A DNA stretch of 64,000 nt from Enterocloster lavalensis (GCF_902364025.1 NZ_CABJCG010000008.1:124001-188000), one strand, 5' to 3'; shown: positions 18,005 through 26,912, numbered from the stretch's first letter. Numbers and translations: made by a program. The notes: a model not told the origin generated them from the sequence alone.

Positions 18005-19399
18005 TTAAAGTTTGGATTCCGGCACATCCTCAAATCCCATCACCAGGGTGGAGGCCACGGAGACCACAAAGGTCACGGCGATGGCGACCACGATGGCCAG
18101 CATGGTATCCATGAAAATCGGAACCGCCAGGATGCTGGAATATCCCAGCGTGTAGGCCTTTGCCCCCAGGATTCCCGCCGTGCAGCCGCCCGCCAGGCCG
18201 CCGATCACCACCGCGTAGAGCGGTTTTTTCAGCCGCAGGTTGATGCCGTAGATCGCAGGCTCCGACACGCCCGACACGATGGCGCCGATGGCCGCCGCCA
18301 CTGCATCCGACTTCAGCTGTTTATTTTTCGTCCGCAGCGCAACGCCGATGCAGGCCCCGCCTTCCGCTATGTTATGTAAAATCCACGAGGGCCGGAAAAA
18401 GTTGTCGTACCCCACATTGGAGAGCAGTTCCGTCATGGGAGCCACGAACAGCATGTTCATGCCGCCCATCACGATAAAGGGCCATACCGCCGCCAGCAGT
18501 CCAACCGCGATGCCTCCCGTCACGCCGTAGACGGACACGAACAGCTTTACAACATAGTTACCCACAATGGTTCCCAGGGGCGCCAGCACCACCATGACGA
18601 TGGGAAGGGCGGCGGCCAGGGTGCACAGCGGCGCAAATACCGACCGGAGCACCGCCGGAATTACCTTATAGAAGAATTTTTCCAGGTACGCCAGCAGGAT
18701 CGCCGAGAAAATAGCCGGGAGCAGCGTATTGGAATACTTGACCAGGATCACCGGCAGGCCGAAAATGGACATTGCCTGCTCGCCTCCCACCAGTGCCACA
18801 AAATCAGGGTTGAGCAGCATACACGCCATGGCGATCGCAAAGGCCGGATTGCTTTTCAGCGTGCGGGCCGCACCGTATGCGATCAGCACCGGCATGAAAT
18901 AGAAGGGAGTGTTTCCCAGGAAATTGAACATCATGTACGTGTTTCCGGCTGCCGCGTCCGGGAAGAAATAGGACACCAGACTCAACATGACCTTCAGCAT
19001 ACCGGCCCCGTAAAGCACTGTGATAAACGGCGTCAGCGAGGCGGACAAAAACTGCGTGACCTTCCCCACATAGAATCCGAACCCCTTCTTGCTTCCCGCA
19101 AGCTGGAAATCCTCGGTGTGAGTCTCGTCCACCGCGTCCTCCGTCTCCACCTGGTACTCTTTGGTAATTTTCTCAAACACCGGGAACAGATTCGCCCCCA
19201 GAATCACCTGGTACTGGCCCGAGCCGATCACCACTCCCAGCACCCCGTCCAGCGCCTTGATTCCCTCCGTGTCCGCCAGCTCCACATTTTTCAGTATAAA
19301 ACGCAGCCGTGTCACACAGTGGGTTACAATCGATACGTTCTCTTCACCGCCAACCTTTTCCATGATGGCTCTGGTCAATTTTTCAACTTGAACTGCCAT
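18005..19399 (-). CDS. PTS EIIBC, beta-glucoside/sucrose family
   Basis: A 464-residue permease with an N-terminal EIIB domain and a C-terminal EIIC domain. The EIIB phosphorylation site is HCVTRLRF, with IGSGQYQVILG later in the domain. EIIC carries about ten hydrophobic helices and the conserved GVSEPAIYGINLRLKKP. It is BglF/BglP-like but lacks the fused EIIA domain, which is a separate gene downstream. An AGGAGG site precedes the ATG. It follows bglG by 84 bp; I could not identify a second RAT in that gap. Confidence 0.92.
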   Translation of the reverse strand: MAVQVEKLTRAIMEKVGGEENVSIVTHCVTRLRFILKNVELADTEGIKALDGVLGVVIGSGQYQVILGANLFPVFEKITKEYQVETEDAVDETHTEDFQLAGSKKGFGFYVGKVTQFLSASLTPFITVLYGAGMLKVMLSLVSYFFPDAAAGNTYMMFNFLGNTPFYFMPVLIAYGAARTLKSNPAFAIAMACMLLNPDFVALVGGEQAMSIFGLPVILVKYSNTLLPAIFSAILLAYLEKFFYKVIPAVLRSVFAPLCTLAAALPIVMVVLAPLGTIVGNYVVKLFVSVYGVTGGIAVGLLAAVWPFIVMGGMNMLFVAPMTELLSNVGYDNFFRPSWILHNIAEGGACIGVALRTKNKQLKSDAVAAAIGAIVSGVSEPAIYGINLRLKKPLYAVVIGGLAGGCTAGILGAKAYTLGYSSILAVPIFMDTMLAIVVAIAVTFVVSVASTLVMGFEDVPESKL

Positions 19400-19483
19400 T
19401 TGATTAACCTCCTGATCATTTTCTTTTTTATCATACTCAAGGCCCGGACAATCCCGCGCGTCGATTGCGCCGCACCCGTCTGT

Positions 19484-20323
19484 CTAGTTTGTTTTTTCCG
19501 ATGTAAGATTTACAATGTGATAAATCAGGAATCCCTGCTCCGCCTCGGAGATGGAGACCCCGAAGGCCTCCTCCAGATGCGCCTTGATCCTGCGGACGCA
19601 TGCGGCGGCTTCGGGGAATCTTAACCGGGTGATTTTGAACATAAAATCGTCCCGCTCCGACTTGCTGCGCTTTTCCAACAGATTTTTCGCCAAAAACTGC
19701 AAATGCCGCACAAACCGGCTGTAGGCCAGGGATTCCTCGTCGAACCGGCACTCGCTGCATTCCTGCACGATGTTCAGGATATCCTGGATCATTCTTGTGG
19801 CCTTTACCGTATTTTCCAGATTCTGGTTCATCGAGGCGTTGACAATGTGCAGTGTGATCGTCCCGATCTCATCCTCGGATATATCCAGTCCCAGATGCTT
19901 TTTGATAATATCCGCAGCCTTTTCCGCCAGTTTAAATTCTTTTTTGTAAAATTGTTTGATCTCAATGAGGAACGGATTTCCGAGGATCACGCCCTTTTTC
20001 TCCCGTTCCAGGGACATGCTGATATGGTCTGTCAGCGTAATATAAATGTTTTCGCTCAGTTTTAAATCCGATTCGCTGCGGATCATTTCCACAATCTCTT
20101 CCGATATACTCAGGTAAATAGAAGGCATGTCCTTGATCAGCTGCTCCAGCTTTGTCATCACCCTGGGATTTTGCAGGGTGAAACATTTTTCAACCCTGGT
20201 TTCATCCACCAAATCGCCTGCGTGTTTTTGGAAAACCAACCCTTTTCCAATGACGATCATTTCTTTTCCGTCATCCCCCCGGACAACCGCAACGTTGTTG
20301 TTATAAATCCTGATGATTTCCAT
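19484..20323 (-). CDS. BglG/LicT-family transcriptional antiterminator
   Basis: A 279-residue antiterminator. Residues 1-55 are the CAT RNA-binding domain (MEIIRIYNNNVAVV, then EMIVIGKGLVFQK). Two PTS regulation domains follow, with histidines in LTDHISMSL, TLHIVNA, RFVRHLQFLA and IYHIVNL. It binds the RAT in its own leader at 20472-20500, preventing the overlapping terminator when beta-glucoside is present and the EIIBC is not phosphorylating it. The first gene of the operon, with a strong GGAG site. Confidence 0.93.
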   Translation of the reverse strand: MEIIRIYNNNVAVVRGDDGKEMIVIGKGLVFQKHAGDLVDETRVEKCFTLQNPRVMTKLEQLIKDMPSIYLSISEEIVEMIRSESDLKLSENIYITLTDHISMSLEREKKGVILGNPFLIEIKQFYKKEFKLAEKAADIIKKHLGLDISEDEIGTITLHIVNASMNQNLENTVKATRMIQDILNIVQECSECRFDEESLAYSRFVRHLQFLAKNLLEKRSKSERDDFMFKITRLRFPEAAACVRRIKAHLEEAFGVSISEAEQGFLIYHIVNLTSEKTN

Positions 20324-20413
20324 CCCCTCGGCTCCTTTCTTTCAAAATCCGACCCACCCGCTTTTTTCCACAATAATGGCCGCAAGCTACGCCCGCGGCC
20401 TATTGTAACCAAC

Positions 20414-20500
20414 AAAAAGCAGGCACAACCAGGACCCGCGCGCTTTCACTCTAAAACGCGTCATAGATCTTGGTTATGCCTGCCTAAGCAGTAACATTCC
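20414..20500 (-). promoter_or_regulatory. RAT antiterminator overlapping a rho-independent terminator
   Basis: On the minus strand a ribonucleic antiterminator (20472-20500) reads GGAATGTTACTGC, then GGCAGGCATAACC, close to the LicT/SacT consensus. Its 3' half (20471-20483) also pairs with TGGTTGTGCCTGC (20419-20431) to form a terminator followed by five U residues (20414-20418). The two folds are mutually exclusive, the classic BglG-type switch. Confidence 0.93.
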
Positions 20501-20515
20501 TCGTTTCTGTCTTTT

Positions 20516-20543
20516 ATTTTATCTATTTTTAAGCATTTGTCAA
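20516..20543 (-). promoter_or_regulatory. Promoter of the bglG operon
   Basis: Minus strand TTGACA (20538-20543), 16-base spacer, TAAAAT (20516-20521), placed immediately upstream of the RAT so that the leader starts just before it. Confidence 0.75.
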
Positions 20544-20669
20544 TATGTTTTTTATTTTTTCCAGAAAAACATATTCATTTTCACCATTTTATCCCCCTGC
20601 CACAGCTCATTACTGGCAAATTCATCCAATCACCCGGCATATTTCTGATACGATTTATCCATCTTGTGA

Positions 20670-20698
20670 TTGTCTTTTCCGGCCTCTGCCCCTATAAT
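20670..20698 (+). promoter_or_regulatory. Promoter of the divergent PTS-type regulator
   Basis: TTGTCT (20670-20675), 17-base spacer, TATAAT (20693-20698), 41 bp before the ATG at 20740. It faces away from the bglG operon promoter. Confidence 0.75.
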
Positions 20699-20739
20699 AA
20701 AGACAATTTACAAGGATATCGCAAAAGGAGGACACCCCA

Positions 20740-22287
20740 ATGGGTCTCAGCTACGACGATCTAAGCCTTCTCCGCTTCATCCAGAAGCGCCAGAGCATCC
20801 CGCTGCACAAAGTGGCGATGCAGTTCGAAAAAAATGAAATCTCCATCCGCCGGGCCATCGAGCAGATCAACCTCTACTCTGCGGCCCCCATGATTGAGAT
20901 CAAAAAGGGCTGGTGCTTAAGCCGGGTGAGCTACAAGGAATTTGTGGACTTTATCAAGGGAATCAGCATGGAGGACTACGCCAGCTCCTGGGCAGAGCGG
21001 ATCCGGGTGGTGATCGTCACCATTTTCTTCCAGGGATATGTGAACGCCTCCTCCCTGTACGAGAGCTGGGGCCTGTCTCTGACCACGAAAAAGCAGGACA
21101 CGGCCAATTTGCGGCGGCTGCTCTCCGACCACGGCCTGCAGCTGGTGACTCTGAAGAAAAAGGGGCTGTCCATCGAGGGGGACGAGCTGCAGCTTCGGTT
21201 TCTGGTCATCGACATTCTCCACCCCCTGCTGGAATTTACGGACGAGAACCGCATCGAGGCCCGCTTCGCCAACACGCCTCTGGAGAAGCAGAGCTACGAC
21301 CAGGCCGCGGACTGCCTGCAAAAGACTTCCGGCAGCGCGGTGGAACAGCTGAACGCCTTTCTGGCGGACGCCGGGCTGTCCTTAAACTACCCGTCCAAGA
21401 AGTTTCTGCTGTTGTTCATCTGCCTCATGCAGAGCCGCCCCATCGACGAGTCCATGCAGCTCTCCTACCGCCTGCCCCTGGCCCCGCTCAACATGCATTT
21501 CTCGGACAATCCCCGGGAGAACCGGCTCTACAACGTGGCCTTAAGCATGCTCAATTTCTCCCGCAGCCTGGAATTTCCCTTTGACGGACGGCTGTGGCAG
21601 ACCACGGAGCAGTTCGCCGAGCAGGTGGTGGCCAGCCTGCCCGAGCCATTTTCCATCCGGGAAGAATTTCTGGACGAGCTGTACAGCTATTTTTACCGCG
21701 AGATCACGCTCAGTCACTTCCACTGCACCTTCGTGGACAAGACCGTGGAAAATACCCGGGAACAGTTTTTGAACCTCTACCAGATCATCCAGAAGTACGG
21801 GGTGTATTTCAAGGCCGCCTACAACTTCTCCTTCATGGACGAGCATTTCTCCACCCTGACGCTGCTGGTGCAGAAGCACGTCCTGCGAAACCGCATCGTG
21901 GACCGCCACCGCAAAAAAATCGTGGTGGTCACCAGCATCAACTTCGAGCGGGTCAGCTTCTTCCTGGAGCAGATCCGGGAGTACGTGGCTCTGGAGTGGA
22001 AGGGGACCTTCAACATCAACGAGATCCACCGGCTGGAGGAACTGGAGTACGACTGCATTTTCTGCTTCTCCTCCCGCATCTACAACATTTTAAGCGCCCA
22101 GAACCTGCCGGTGATCCGCCTGAACTTCTTTGTGAGCCAGGAGGACATCGACCGTCTCCTCGCCCGGGGCTTCTCCACCTTGAAGCACCGGTTCCTGGCT
22201 TCCAGCTTTGTGCTGGAGCTGGCGGGGAAAAGCGAGCGGGAGATCGTGGAATATTTGAAGGAGCAGTATGGGGATTATTTCGTGTAA
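20740..22287 (+). CDS. Mga/BglG-like PTS-responsive transcription regulator
   Basis: A 515-residue regulator. N-terminal helix-turn-helix segments (LSLLRFIQKRQSIPLHKVAMQF and NEISIRRAIEQINLY) are followed by a second winged domain (YVNASSLYESWGLSLTT), a long helical region comparable to PRD/Mga domains, and a C-terminal EIIB-like Rossmann region (KKIVVVTSINFERVSFFLEQI). It lacks the CAT domain, so it should bind DNA rather than RNA. It is encoded divergently from the beta-glucoside operon and may regulate that operon or another sugar locus. An AAAGGAGG site precedes the ATG. Confidence 0.8.
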   Translation: MGLSYDDLSLLRFIQKRQSIPLHKVAMQFEKNEISIRRAIEQINLYSAAPMIEIKKGWCLSRVSYKEFVDFIKGISMEDYASSWAERIRVVIVTIFFQGYVNASSLYESWGLSLTTKKQDTANLRRLLSDHGLQLVTLKKKGLSIEGDELQLRFLVIDILHPLLEFTDENRIEARFANTPLEKQSYDQAADCLQKTSGSAVEQLNAFLADAGLSLNYPSKKFLLLFICLMQSRPIDESMQLSYRLPLAPLNMHFSDNPRENRLYNVALSMLNFSRSLEFPFDGRLWQTTEQFAEQVVASLPEPFSIREEFLDELYSYFYREITLSHFHCTFVDKTVENTREQFLNLYQIIQKYGVYFKAAYNFSFMDEHFSTLTLLVQKHVLRNRIVDRHRKKIVVVTSINFERVSFFLEQIREYVALEWKGTFNINEIHRLEELEYDCIFCFSSRIYNILSAQNLPVIRLNFFVSQEDIDRLLARGFSTLKHRFLASSFVLELAGKSEREIVEYLKEQYGDYFV

Positions 22288-22305
22288 CCGCGAAACAAAG
22301 CGTCA

Positions 22306-22370
22306 AAAAACCGCCGCAGGAGGCGCTTCAGTGTCAACCCGCACTGTCCCCGTCTCCCGCGGCGGTTTTT
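22306..22370. terminator. Bidirectional terminator
   Basis: Arms AAAAACCGCCGC (22306-22317) and GCGGCGGTTTTT (22359-22370) are perfectly complementary, giving U tracts on both strands. It separates the convergent regulator and tautomerase genes. Confidence 0.85.
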
Positions 22371-22400
22371 AATCCTCAATCCACAGCGATCCGCCAAAAA

Positions 22401-22742
22401 TCAGAAGTTATCCCCATTCCAGCCCCAGTCCGGTGTGGACGAGTATTTCACGTAAATCCGGTCCGGCTTTAACCCCAGTTCCTCCGCCAGCAGCGCGCTG
22501 ACCTTCCCGGTCAAAGCCCGGTAAGCGTCGGCGTCGGCTCCGCCGTACACGGACACGTCCACCAGGGCGGCCGGCTCGTCCGTGCCCTTGAACCACAGAT
22601 GGCACTCCGGCTCCAGCCCCACCATCAGCCAGTTCTCCGTCTTTCCGGGCAGGGCGGTGATATCCCGTCCCAGCGCGGATTTGATAGCCTTTTCCTTGTC
22701 GGAACCGACCGGTACATTTGTCTTGACATTGATAAACGGCAT
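22401..22742 (-). CDS. MIF/tautomerase-superfamily protein
   Basis: A 113-residue protein of the macrophage migration inhibitory factor/phenylpyruvate tautomerase family. The start at 22742 places proline directly after methionine (MPFINVKTNV), giving the catalytic N-terminal proline after Met removal. The C-terminal GLKPDRIYVKYSSTPDWGWNGDNF matches MIF proteins. The AGGAGAG site sits at proper distance from this start. It likely has keto-enol tautomerase activity on an unknown physiological substrate. It stands alone between a terminator and the GntR genes. Confidence 0.88.
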   Translation of the reverse strand: MPFINVKTNVPVGSDKEKAIKSALGRDITALPGKTENWLMVGLEPECHLWFKGTDEPAALVDVSVYGGADADAYRALTGKVSALLAEELGLKPDRIYVKYSSTPDWGWNGDNF

Positions 22743-22814
22743 AATAAACTCTCCTCTCATTTCTCAGCCCGTCCGGCTGCCTGTGATGTTCTTCGTTCCC
22801 AACCCCCGGCCCTG

Positions 22815-23552
22815 TCAGGGCGCGTCGTAGTCCACCTTAAAGGAAAACTTATCGCCCCTGATATAGCATTTCCCGTATTCCACCACCTGATCCCGGCTGT
22901 TGGTGCTGGTATACCGCACCAGAAACACGTTCCGGTTGTCCTCCGTGTCCAGAATCCGGGCCTCCTGGGTACCGATCCTGGTGATATCCAGGGTCTGGAA
23001 ACCGCTTTTCAGCTCCACGTTCAACAGCTGGAACGCCTCCCTGAGGCTGAACACCGACAGGTCCACGCCGTCCAGCCGCGGAGCCGCGGCCTGTGGAATG
23101 TAAATTTCTTCCAGAGAAACCGGCTCCCCGTCCGCGCTGCACAGACGCCGGATATAGTACACCGGATCCCCGGGATCGATGCCGAAAATGCTGGCGTACT
23201 TAACCCCGGCGGGCCGCACCTTGCGGGCCAGGATCTTTTTGCCGGACTTGCGCCTGCTCTCCTGGAGCGTGCTGGTAAATCCCTTCAATTCGCCCACGTC
23301 CTGCTCGATCTTGCCTCCGGTCACGTAGACGCCTTTACCCTGGACCCGCTTCAGCAGGCCCTCCTTCACCAAAATGTCCACCGCGCTGCGCACCGTCAGG
23401 CGGTTGATCTCAAACTCCGCCGCCAGCTCGTTCTCCGACGGGATGCTGCCGCCGGGCTGGTAAATCCCTTCCGCGATCCTGCTGCGGATCAGCTCGCGCA
23501 TCTGCAGGTACACCGGGCTTCTGTAATCCACTGTATTCGTATGATCCGCCAT
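22815..23552 (-). CDS. GntR/HutC-family transcription regulator
   Basis: A 245-residue regulator. The N-terminal winged helix (LQMRELIRSRIAEGIYQPGG, SENELAAEFEINRLTVRSAVDIL) is followed by a UTRA ligand-binding domain (KKILARKVRPAGVKYASIFGI, VYYIRRLCSADGEPVSLEEIYIP, FLVRYTSTNSRDQVVEYGK). It probably senses a phosphorylated sugar or related small molecule. It lies 27 bp from a second GntR gene upstream, and both point away from the class II aldolase operon, which they may control. Confidence 0.88.
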   Translation of the reverse strand: MADHTNTVDYRSPVYLQMRELIRSRIAEGIYQPGGSIPSENELAAEFEINRLTVRSAVDILVKEGLLKRVQGKGVYVTGGKIEQDVGELKGFTSTLQESRRKSGKKILARKVRPAGVKYASIFGIDPGDPVYYIRRLCSADGEPVSLEEIYIPQAAAPRLDGVDLSVFSLREAFQLLNVELKSGFQTLDITRIGTQEARILDTEDNRNVFLVRYTSTNSRDQVVEYGKCYIRGDKFSFKVDYDAP

Positions 23553-23579
23553 CTCTCTACCGCCTCCCCTTGGAAATCC

Positions 23580-24284
23580 CTAACTCATAGAACTGGAAAA
23601 CTGCACCCGCTCCGGCCGCACCGTCACCCGGGCGTACTCCGTGGGTTCGTCCGCGCCGTCCAAGGCCAGGCCCTCGATGTAAAACAGGGCCGCGCCGGGC
23701 TGAGTCTGCAAAAGCTGGGCCTCCTCCTCCGTTGCGTAGGTGATCCGCAGGCTCTCGCTGCCCTTTCGGATCGCCGTCCCGTACTGCTCCCGCAGCACTG
23801 TGTACAGGGATTCCTTTGAAAAATCGTGGTCCATCAGCCCGGGAAAACGGTCCTCGGACAGATAGCTGGTATCCAGCATGAACGGCTCCCCATCGATGAA
23901 ACGCACCCGCCGCAGGCGGTATACCGGCTTCCCGATCAACAGGTGCAGGTTGGCCCCGATGAGCTTCCCCGCCCCCACCACCTCGAAGGAGTTGACTTTG
24001 CTGGTAAACACATGTCCCGCCAGCTCCACCGTCCGCTTAAAGGGAATGTAGGTCTGAAGCGGGCGCCGTATCTTCGGCTCCGCCACAAAGGTGCCCACGC
24101 TGGCCTTGCTGTAGAGCAGCCCCTCGTCCGTCAGCTGGCGGATCGCGCAGCGCAGAGCCGTGCGGCTCACATTCAGCGCCTGGCACAGCTCCCGCTCGCT
24201 GGGAAGGCACTGGCCCGGGCCAACCTGTTGCTCCAAAAGATAACACTCCAGACGCTCCACTACCTCGCCCCGTTCTGTCCTCAT
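23580..24284 (-). CDS. GntR/HutC-family transcription regulator
   Basis: A 234-residue regulator with a winged helix (GQCLPSERELCQALNVSRTALRCAIRQL) and UTRA domain (VYRLRRVRFIDGEPFMLDTSYL, ALFYIEGLALDGADEPTEYARV). The ATG at 24284 is preferred over one nine codons upstream because GAGGGGGA sits 6 bp before it. It is divergent from the aldolase operon, with a 459-bp intergenic region between them holding repeated GGTATTTA motifs, so it is the most likely regulator of that operon. It is similar in layout to the downstream GntR gene, but the two are not close duplicates. Confidence 0.87.
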   Translation of the reverse strand: MRTERGEVVERLECYLLEQQVGPGQCLPSERELCQALNVSRTALRCAIRQLTDEGLLYSKASVGTFVAEPKIRRPLQTYIPFKRTVELAGHVFTSKVNSFEVVGAGKLIGANLHLLIGKPVYRLRRVRFIDGEPFMLDTSYLSEDRFPGLMDHDFSKESLYTVLREQYGTAIRKGSESLRITYATEEEAQLLQTQPGAALFYIEGLALDGADEPTEYARVTVRPERVQFSSSMS

Positions 24285-24618
24285 CCGATCCCCCTCTTTC
24301 CGCATGTCCACGCTGTTTTCTGCTGAATCTCATTGCTGAATCTAATTATAATCTCGCCTGCGAGGGGCCGTCAATTCCTATTTTTAGAAAAAATTGGGCG
24401 GCGGAGGCGGTTTGGCGGTTTCCGGGAGGCCACTGAGCGACTGCCAGGCGGCTGCCAGAAGGATGTCGGAGGGTTTGGTATTTATCTTATCACCATTTTT
24501 GCGTTTTTTCAACTATGCATTTATGGATATAATCGGAAATTATTTTCCATTTTTTTGTGATTAATTGCTAAATTCAGCGATGTCGAATTAGCACTATTCC
24601 CAAATTGGTATTTAACTA

Positions 24619-24647
24619 TTGATTCTTATATACTTTGTGTGTTATAT
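24619..24647 (+). promoter_or_regulatory. Possible promoter of the class II aldolase operon
   Basis: TTGATT (24619-24624), 17-base spacer, TTATAT (24642-24647). The 432-bp region 24312-24743 is AT-rich near the genes and carries three GGTATTTA copies, two of them flanking this promoter, which could be regulator half-sites. No other gene was seen in the gap. Confidence 0.4.
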
Positions 24648-24743
24648 TTCCATTAACCGGTATTTATCTTTTTTATGTTGTCGACAAACAAAAAAGACGA
24701 ACCAATCAGTCAATCGCACACGGAATAGGAGGATCAATCAAAT

Positions 24744-25370
24744 ATGGCGGAAAACAATGCTTACAAATTGAAATTGTTCCAGGACGAGACCGCCCGCGGG
24801 CTTGCGCGCCTGTACGAAGCGGGTTATCTCCCCAACGACAGCATGGGAGAAGTCAGCCTGCGGGACGCGGAGTCCGGTTTGGTATTTATCTCAATCAAGC
24901 CAGGCACATTTTACATCGCAGATCCATCGGAGTACCACGGCAGTGACATCGCCGTCACCACCCTTGACGGCGAGCCGGTCACCACAGTGACGCCGCCCAG
25001 CGAGCGCCTGGCCTTACATCTGGCCGTGTACAAGGCCCGCCCGGACGTACACGCCATTCTCCACACCTATCCCGTGTGGTCCTCCCTGTTCTCCGAGCGC
25101 GGCGAGTCCATTCCCTACGTGCTGGCCGAGCAGATTGAAGCCAGCACCGCGGTGGAGTGCGTGACCGCAGAGCCGTCCATGGACGAAGCCTATTTCGGCG
25201 AGGTCATCCGTCATCTGAAGCAGGAAAAATACGTCCTGCTCCACAATTTCGGCTCCCTCGCGGTGGGCGACAATATGGACAACGCCTTCAACTATCTCGC
25301 CTGGATGGAATCCGTCACCCGCAAGATCACACTGGCCTCCATGATCGGAGAGCTTCACACAATCGGCTGA
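24744..25370 (+). CDS. Class II aldolase/adducin-fold protein with altered metal site
   Basis: A 208-residue protein with the class II aldolase fold: PPSERLALHLAVYKARPDVHAILHTYPVW and VLLHNFGSLAVG. Family enzymes bind zinc with two histidines of an HTH-type motif and one of an NHG motif. Here the first is HTY and the second is HNFG, so at least one ligand at each place is displaced. The neighbour keeps the canonical motifs. This protein may therefore be a non-catalytic or differently reacting partner. A GGAGGA site precedes the ATG, and it heads a three-gene plus-strand operon. Confidence 0.83.
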   Translation: MAENNAYKLKLFQDETARGLARLYEAGYLPNDSMGEVSLRDAESGLVFISIKPGTFYIADPSEYHGSDIAVTTLDGEPVTTVTPPSERLALHLAVYKARPDVHAILHTYPVWSSLFSERGESIPYVLAEQIEASTAVECVTAEPSMDEAYFGEVIRHLKQEKYVLLHNFGSLAVGDNMDNAFNYLAWMESVTRKITLASMIGELHTIG

Positions 25371-25400
25371 GCGCCGTCTGCGCTTAAAGGAGGAATCTGA

Positions 25401-26024
25401 ATGGATAACTATAACATTTACCAGGACTATGACCAGATCCTGTTCAAGAACGAAGTCGCCAGGGGGACCCGCCAGCTGAATATCATGGGTTACTCCCCGT
25501 CCGGCGAATCCGGCGACACCAGCGTCCGCGACTTAAAAACCGGCCTGATCTACGTGTCCGGCAGCCCGTCCTGGTGCTTCCAGAAAAATCTCCAGGACGC
25601 CCGGGGCTGGGAGCGCTTCATCACCAACACCGATGAGGAAGTGTTCGTACCCTGGAGCGAACCCACCTGCGAGTGGTATATGCACGTGGCCATTTACCGC
25701 AAGCGCCCGGACATCGGCGCCATCGTCCACACCCACAGCGAATGGGCCTCTGTGTTCGCCATCTGCCGCATGGATGTTCCCCTGGACCTGATCGGCGAAG
25801 GGCTCACCGGCGTGATCCCCTGCGCGGCCTACGCGGACGCGGGAACCCACGACGTGGCTGAAAACACCGCCGATGCCCTGCTGCACTCGGACTGCTGCAT
25901 CATGGGCAACCACGGCGCAGTGTGCGTTGGCCGCACTCTGGACGAAGCCTTCGCCAAGGTCGCCTGGATGGAACAGGCCGCCCAGAAAGCCTATTATGCG
26001 CTGCTGACCCGGAAAATGCGGTAG
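25401..26024 (+). CDS. Class II aldolase-family protein with canonical zinc motifs
   Basis: A 207-residue class II aldolase/adducin-fold protein. Zinc ligands are present in IVHTHSEWAS and MGNHGAVCVG, and SEPTCEWYMHVAIYRKRPDI precedes them as in fuculose/ribulose-phosphate aldolases and epimerases. It lies 30 bp after its degenerate paralogue, with an AAAGGAGG site. It may cleave or epimerise a phosphorylated sugar acid or pentulose. The pair could form heteromers. Specific substrate is not predictable. Confidence 0.87.
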   Translation: MDNYNIYQDYDQILFKNEVARGTRQLNIMGYSPSGESGDTSVRDLKTGLIYVSGSPSWCFQKNLQDARGWERFITNTDEEVFVPWSEPTCEWYMHVAIYRKRPDIGAIVHTHSEWASVFAICRMDVPLDLIGEGLTGVIPCAAYADAGTHDVAENTADALLHSDCCIMGNHGAVCVGRTLDEAFAKVAWMEQAAQKAYYALLTRKMR

Positions 26025-26110
26025 TACGGCGCATCCCAGGCCCCTGTGCACAGAGCGCCCGCTCCATGCGCAGGAGCTTACAATATACCGCGCTTGAAAG
26101 GACACGAAAC

Positions 26111-26776
26111 ATGATTGACAAGAATTTGATTGTCATGCTGACCTGGCATGACGTGACTGTCGCCAACGCAAAGGAACTTTTTCTGGAGTGCCGCGGCGCT
26201 GCGGCGACCCACTGGGGCTTTAAGATCGAGGGAACCACACCGGAAAGCATGGCGGAACTGATCGGCCTCATGAAACAGGCCGAAAAGCGCACCTACATAG
26301 AAGTGCTGGCCATCGACGAACCCACCTGCCTAAAATCCGCCCAGCTCTGCGCCCAGTGCGGCGCGGACCATCTCTTAGGCACGCTGTACTATGAGAGCGT
26401 GCACCGTGTCTGCAAGGAGGCCGGAATCGCCTACTCCCCCTTCGTGGCCCTGGACCCCGACACACGCCTGCGCGCCCCCATCGGCCAGGTGGTGGAGGCG
26501 GTAAAGGAAGCCGAGGCCAAAGGCGTGGACGGCATCAACCTGTCCGCCTTCCGCTATCTCGGGGGCGACCCTGAGGAGCTGCTGGCCGCAGTGTCCGGCG
26601 CAGTGGAGAAGCCCTTTTCCATCGCGGGCAGCGTAAACAGCTTTGAGCGAATCGACTACCTGAAAACCCTTCCCATGCTGGGAGCGTTTACCATCGGCGG
26701 GGCGTTTTTTGAGAATCAGTTCGGCGGAAGCTTTGCGGAACAGATCGACAAGGTGTGCGCCTATTTGAAGAATTAG
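26111..26776 (+). CDS. Probable TIM-barrel phosphate-binding enzyme
   Basis: A 221-residue soluble protein; I do not recognise a named family. Its alternating pattern suggests a beta/alpha barrel, and the two late segments SIAGSVNSFERI and AFTIGGAFFENQFGGSF resemble the phosphate-binding loops of sugar-phosphate-binding TIM barrels. An AAAGGA site precedes the ATG at 26111; longer reading upstream overlaps the aldolase gene and is not supported. As the last gene of the aldolase operon it probably handles the same phosphorylated intermediate. Confidence 0.72.
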   Translation: MIDKNLIVMLTWHDVTVANAKELFLECRGAAATHWGFKIEGTTPESMAELIGLMKQAEKRTYIEVLAIDEPTCLKSAQLCAQCGADHLLGTLYYESVHRVCKEAGIAYSPFVALDPDTRLRAPIGQVVEAVKEAEAKGVDGINLSAFRYLGGDPEELLAAVSGAVEKPFSIAGSVNSFERIDYLKTLPMLGAFTIGGAFFENQFGGSFAEQIDKVCAYLKN

Positions 26777-26875
26777 AAATGGCGCGCAGGACGGGCGCAG
26801 CGGCAAACGATGCGCCCGGAGCAGCAAACCGCGCCGTTTTAACGGCGCCCAGGTATAGCAAACCACACCACGTCC

Positions 26876-26912
26876 AACGGCCGCGGCGGCAAAAACCGCT
26901 GCGGCCGTTTTT
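26876..26912 (+). terminator. Terminator of the aldolase operon
   Basis: Arms AACGGCCGCGGCGG (26876-26889) and CCGCTGCGGCCGTT (26896-26909) form a 14-bp stem with one mismatch, followed by five T residues. A smaller GCGCCG/CGGCGC hairpin lies at 26831-26846. The rest of the 225-bp gap to 27001 shows nothing else. Confidence 0.85.

Noticed and set aside
19400..19483. Second RAT between bglG and the EIIBC gene
   Set aside because: A GGGATTGT stretch is present, but the rest of the RAT consensus and a terminator with a U tract are missing.
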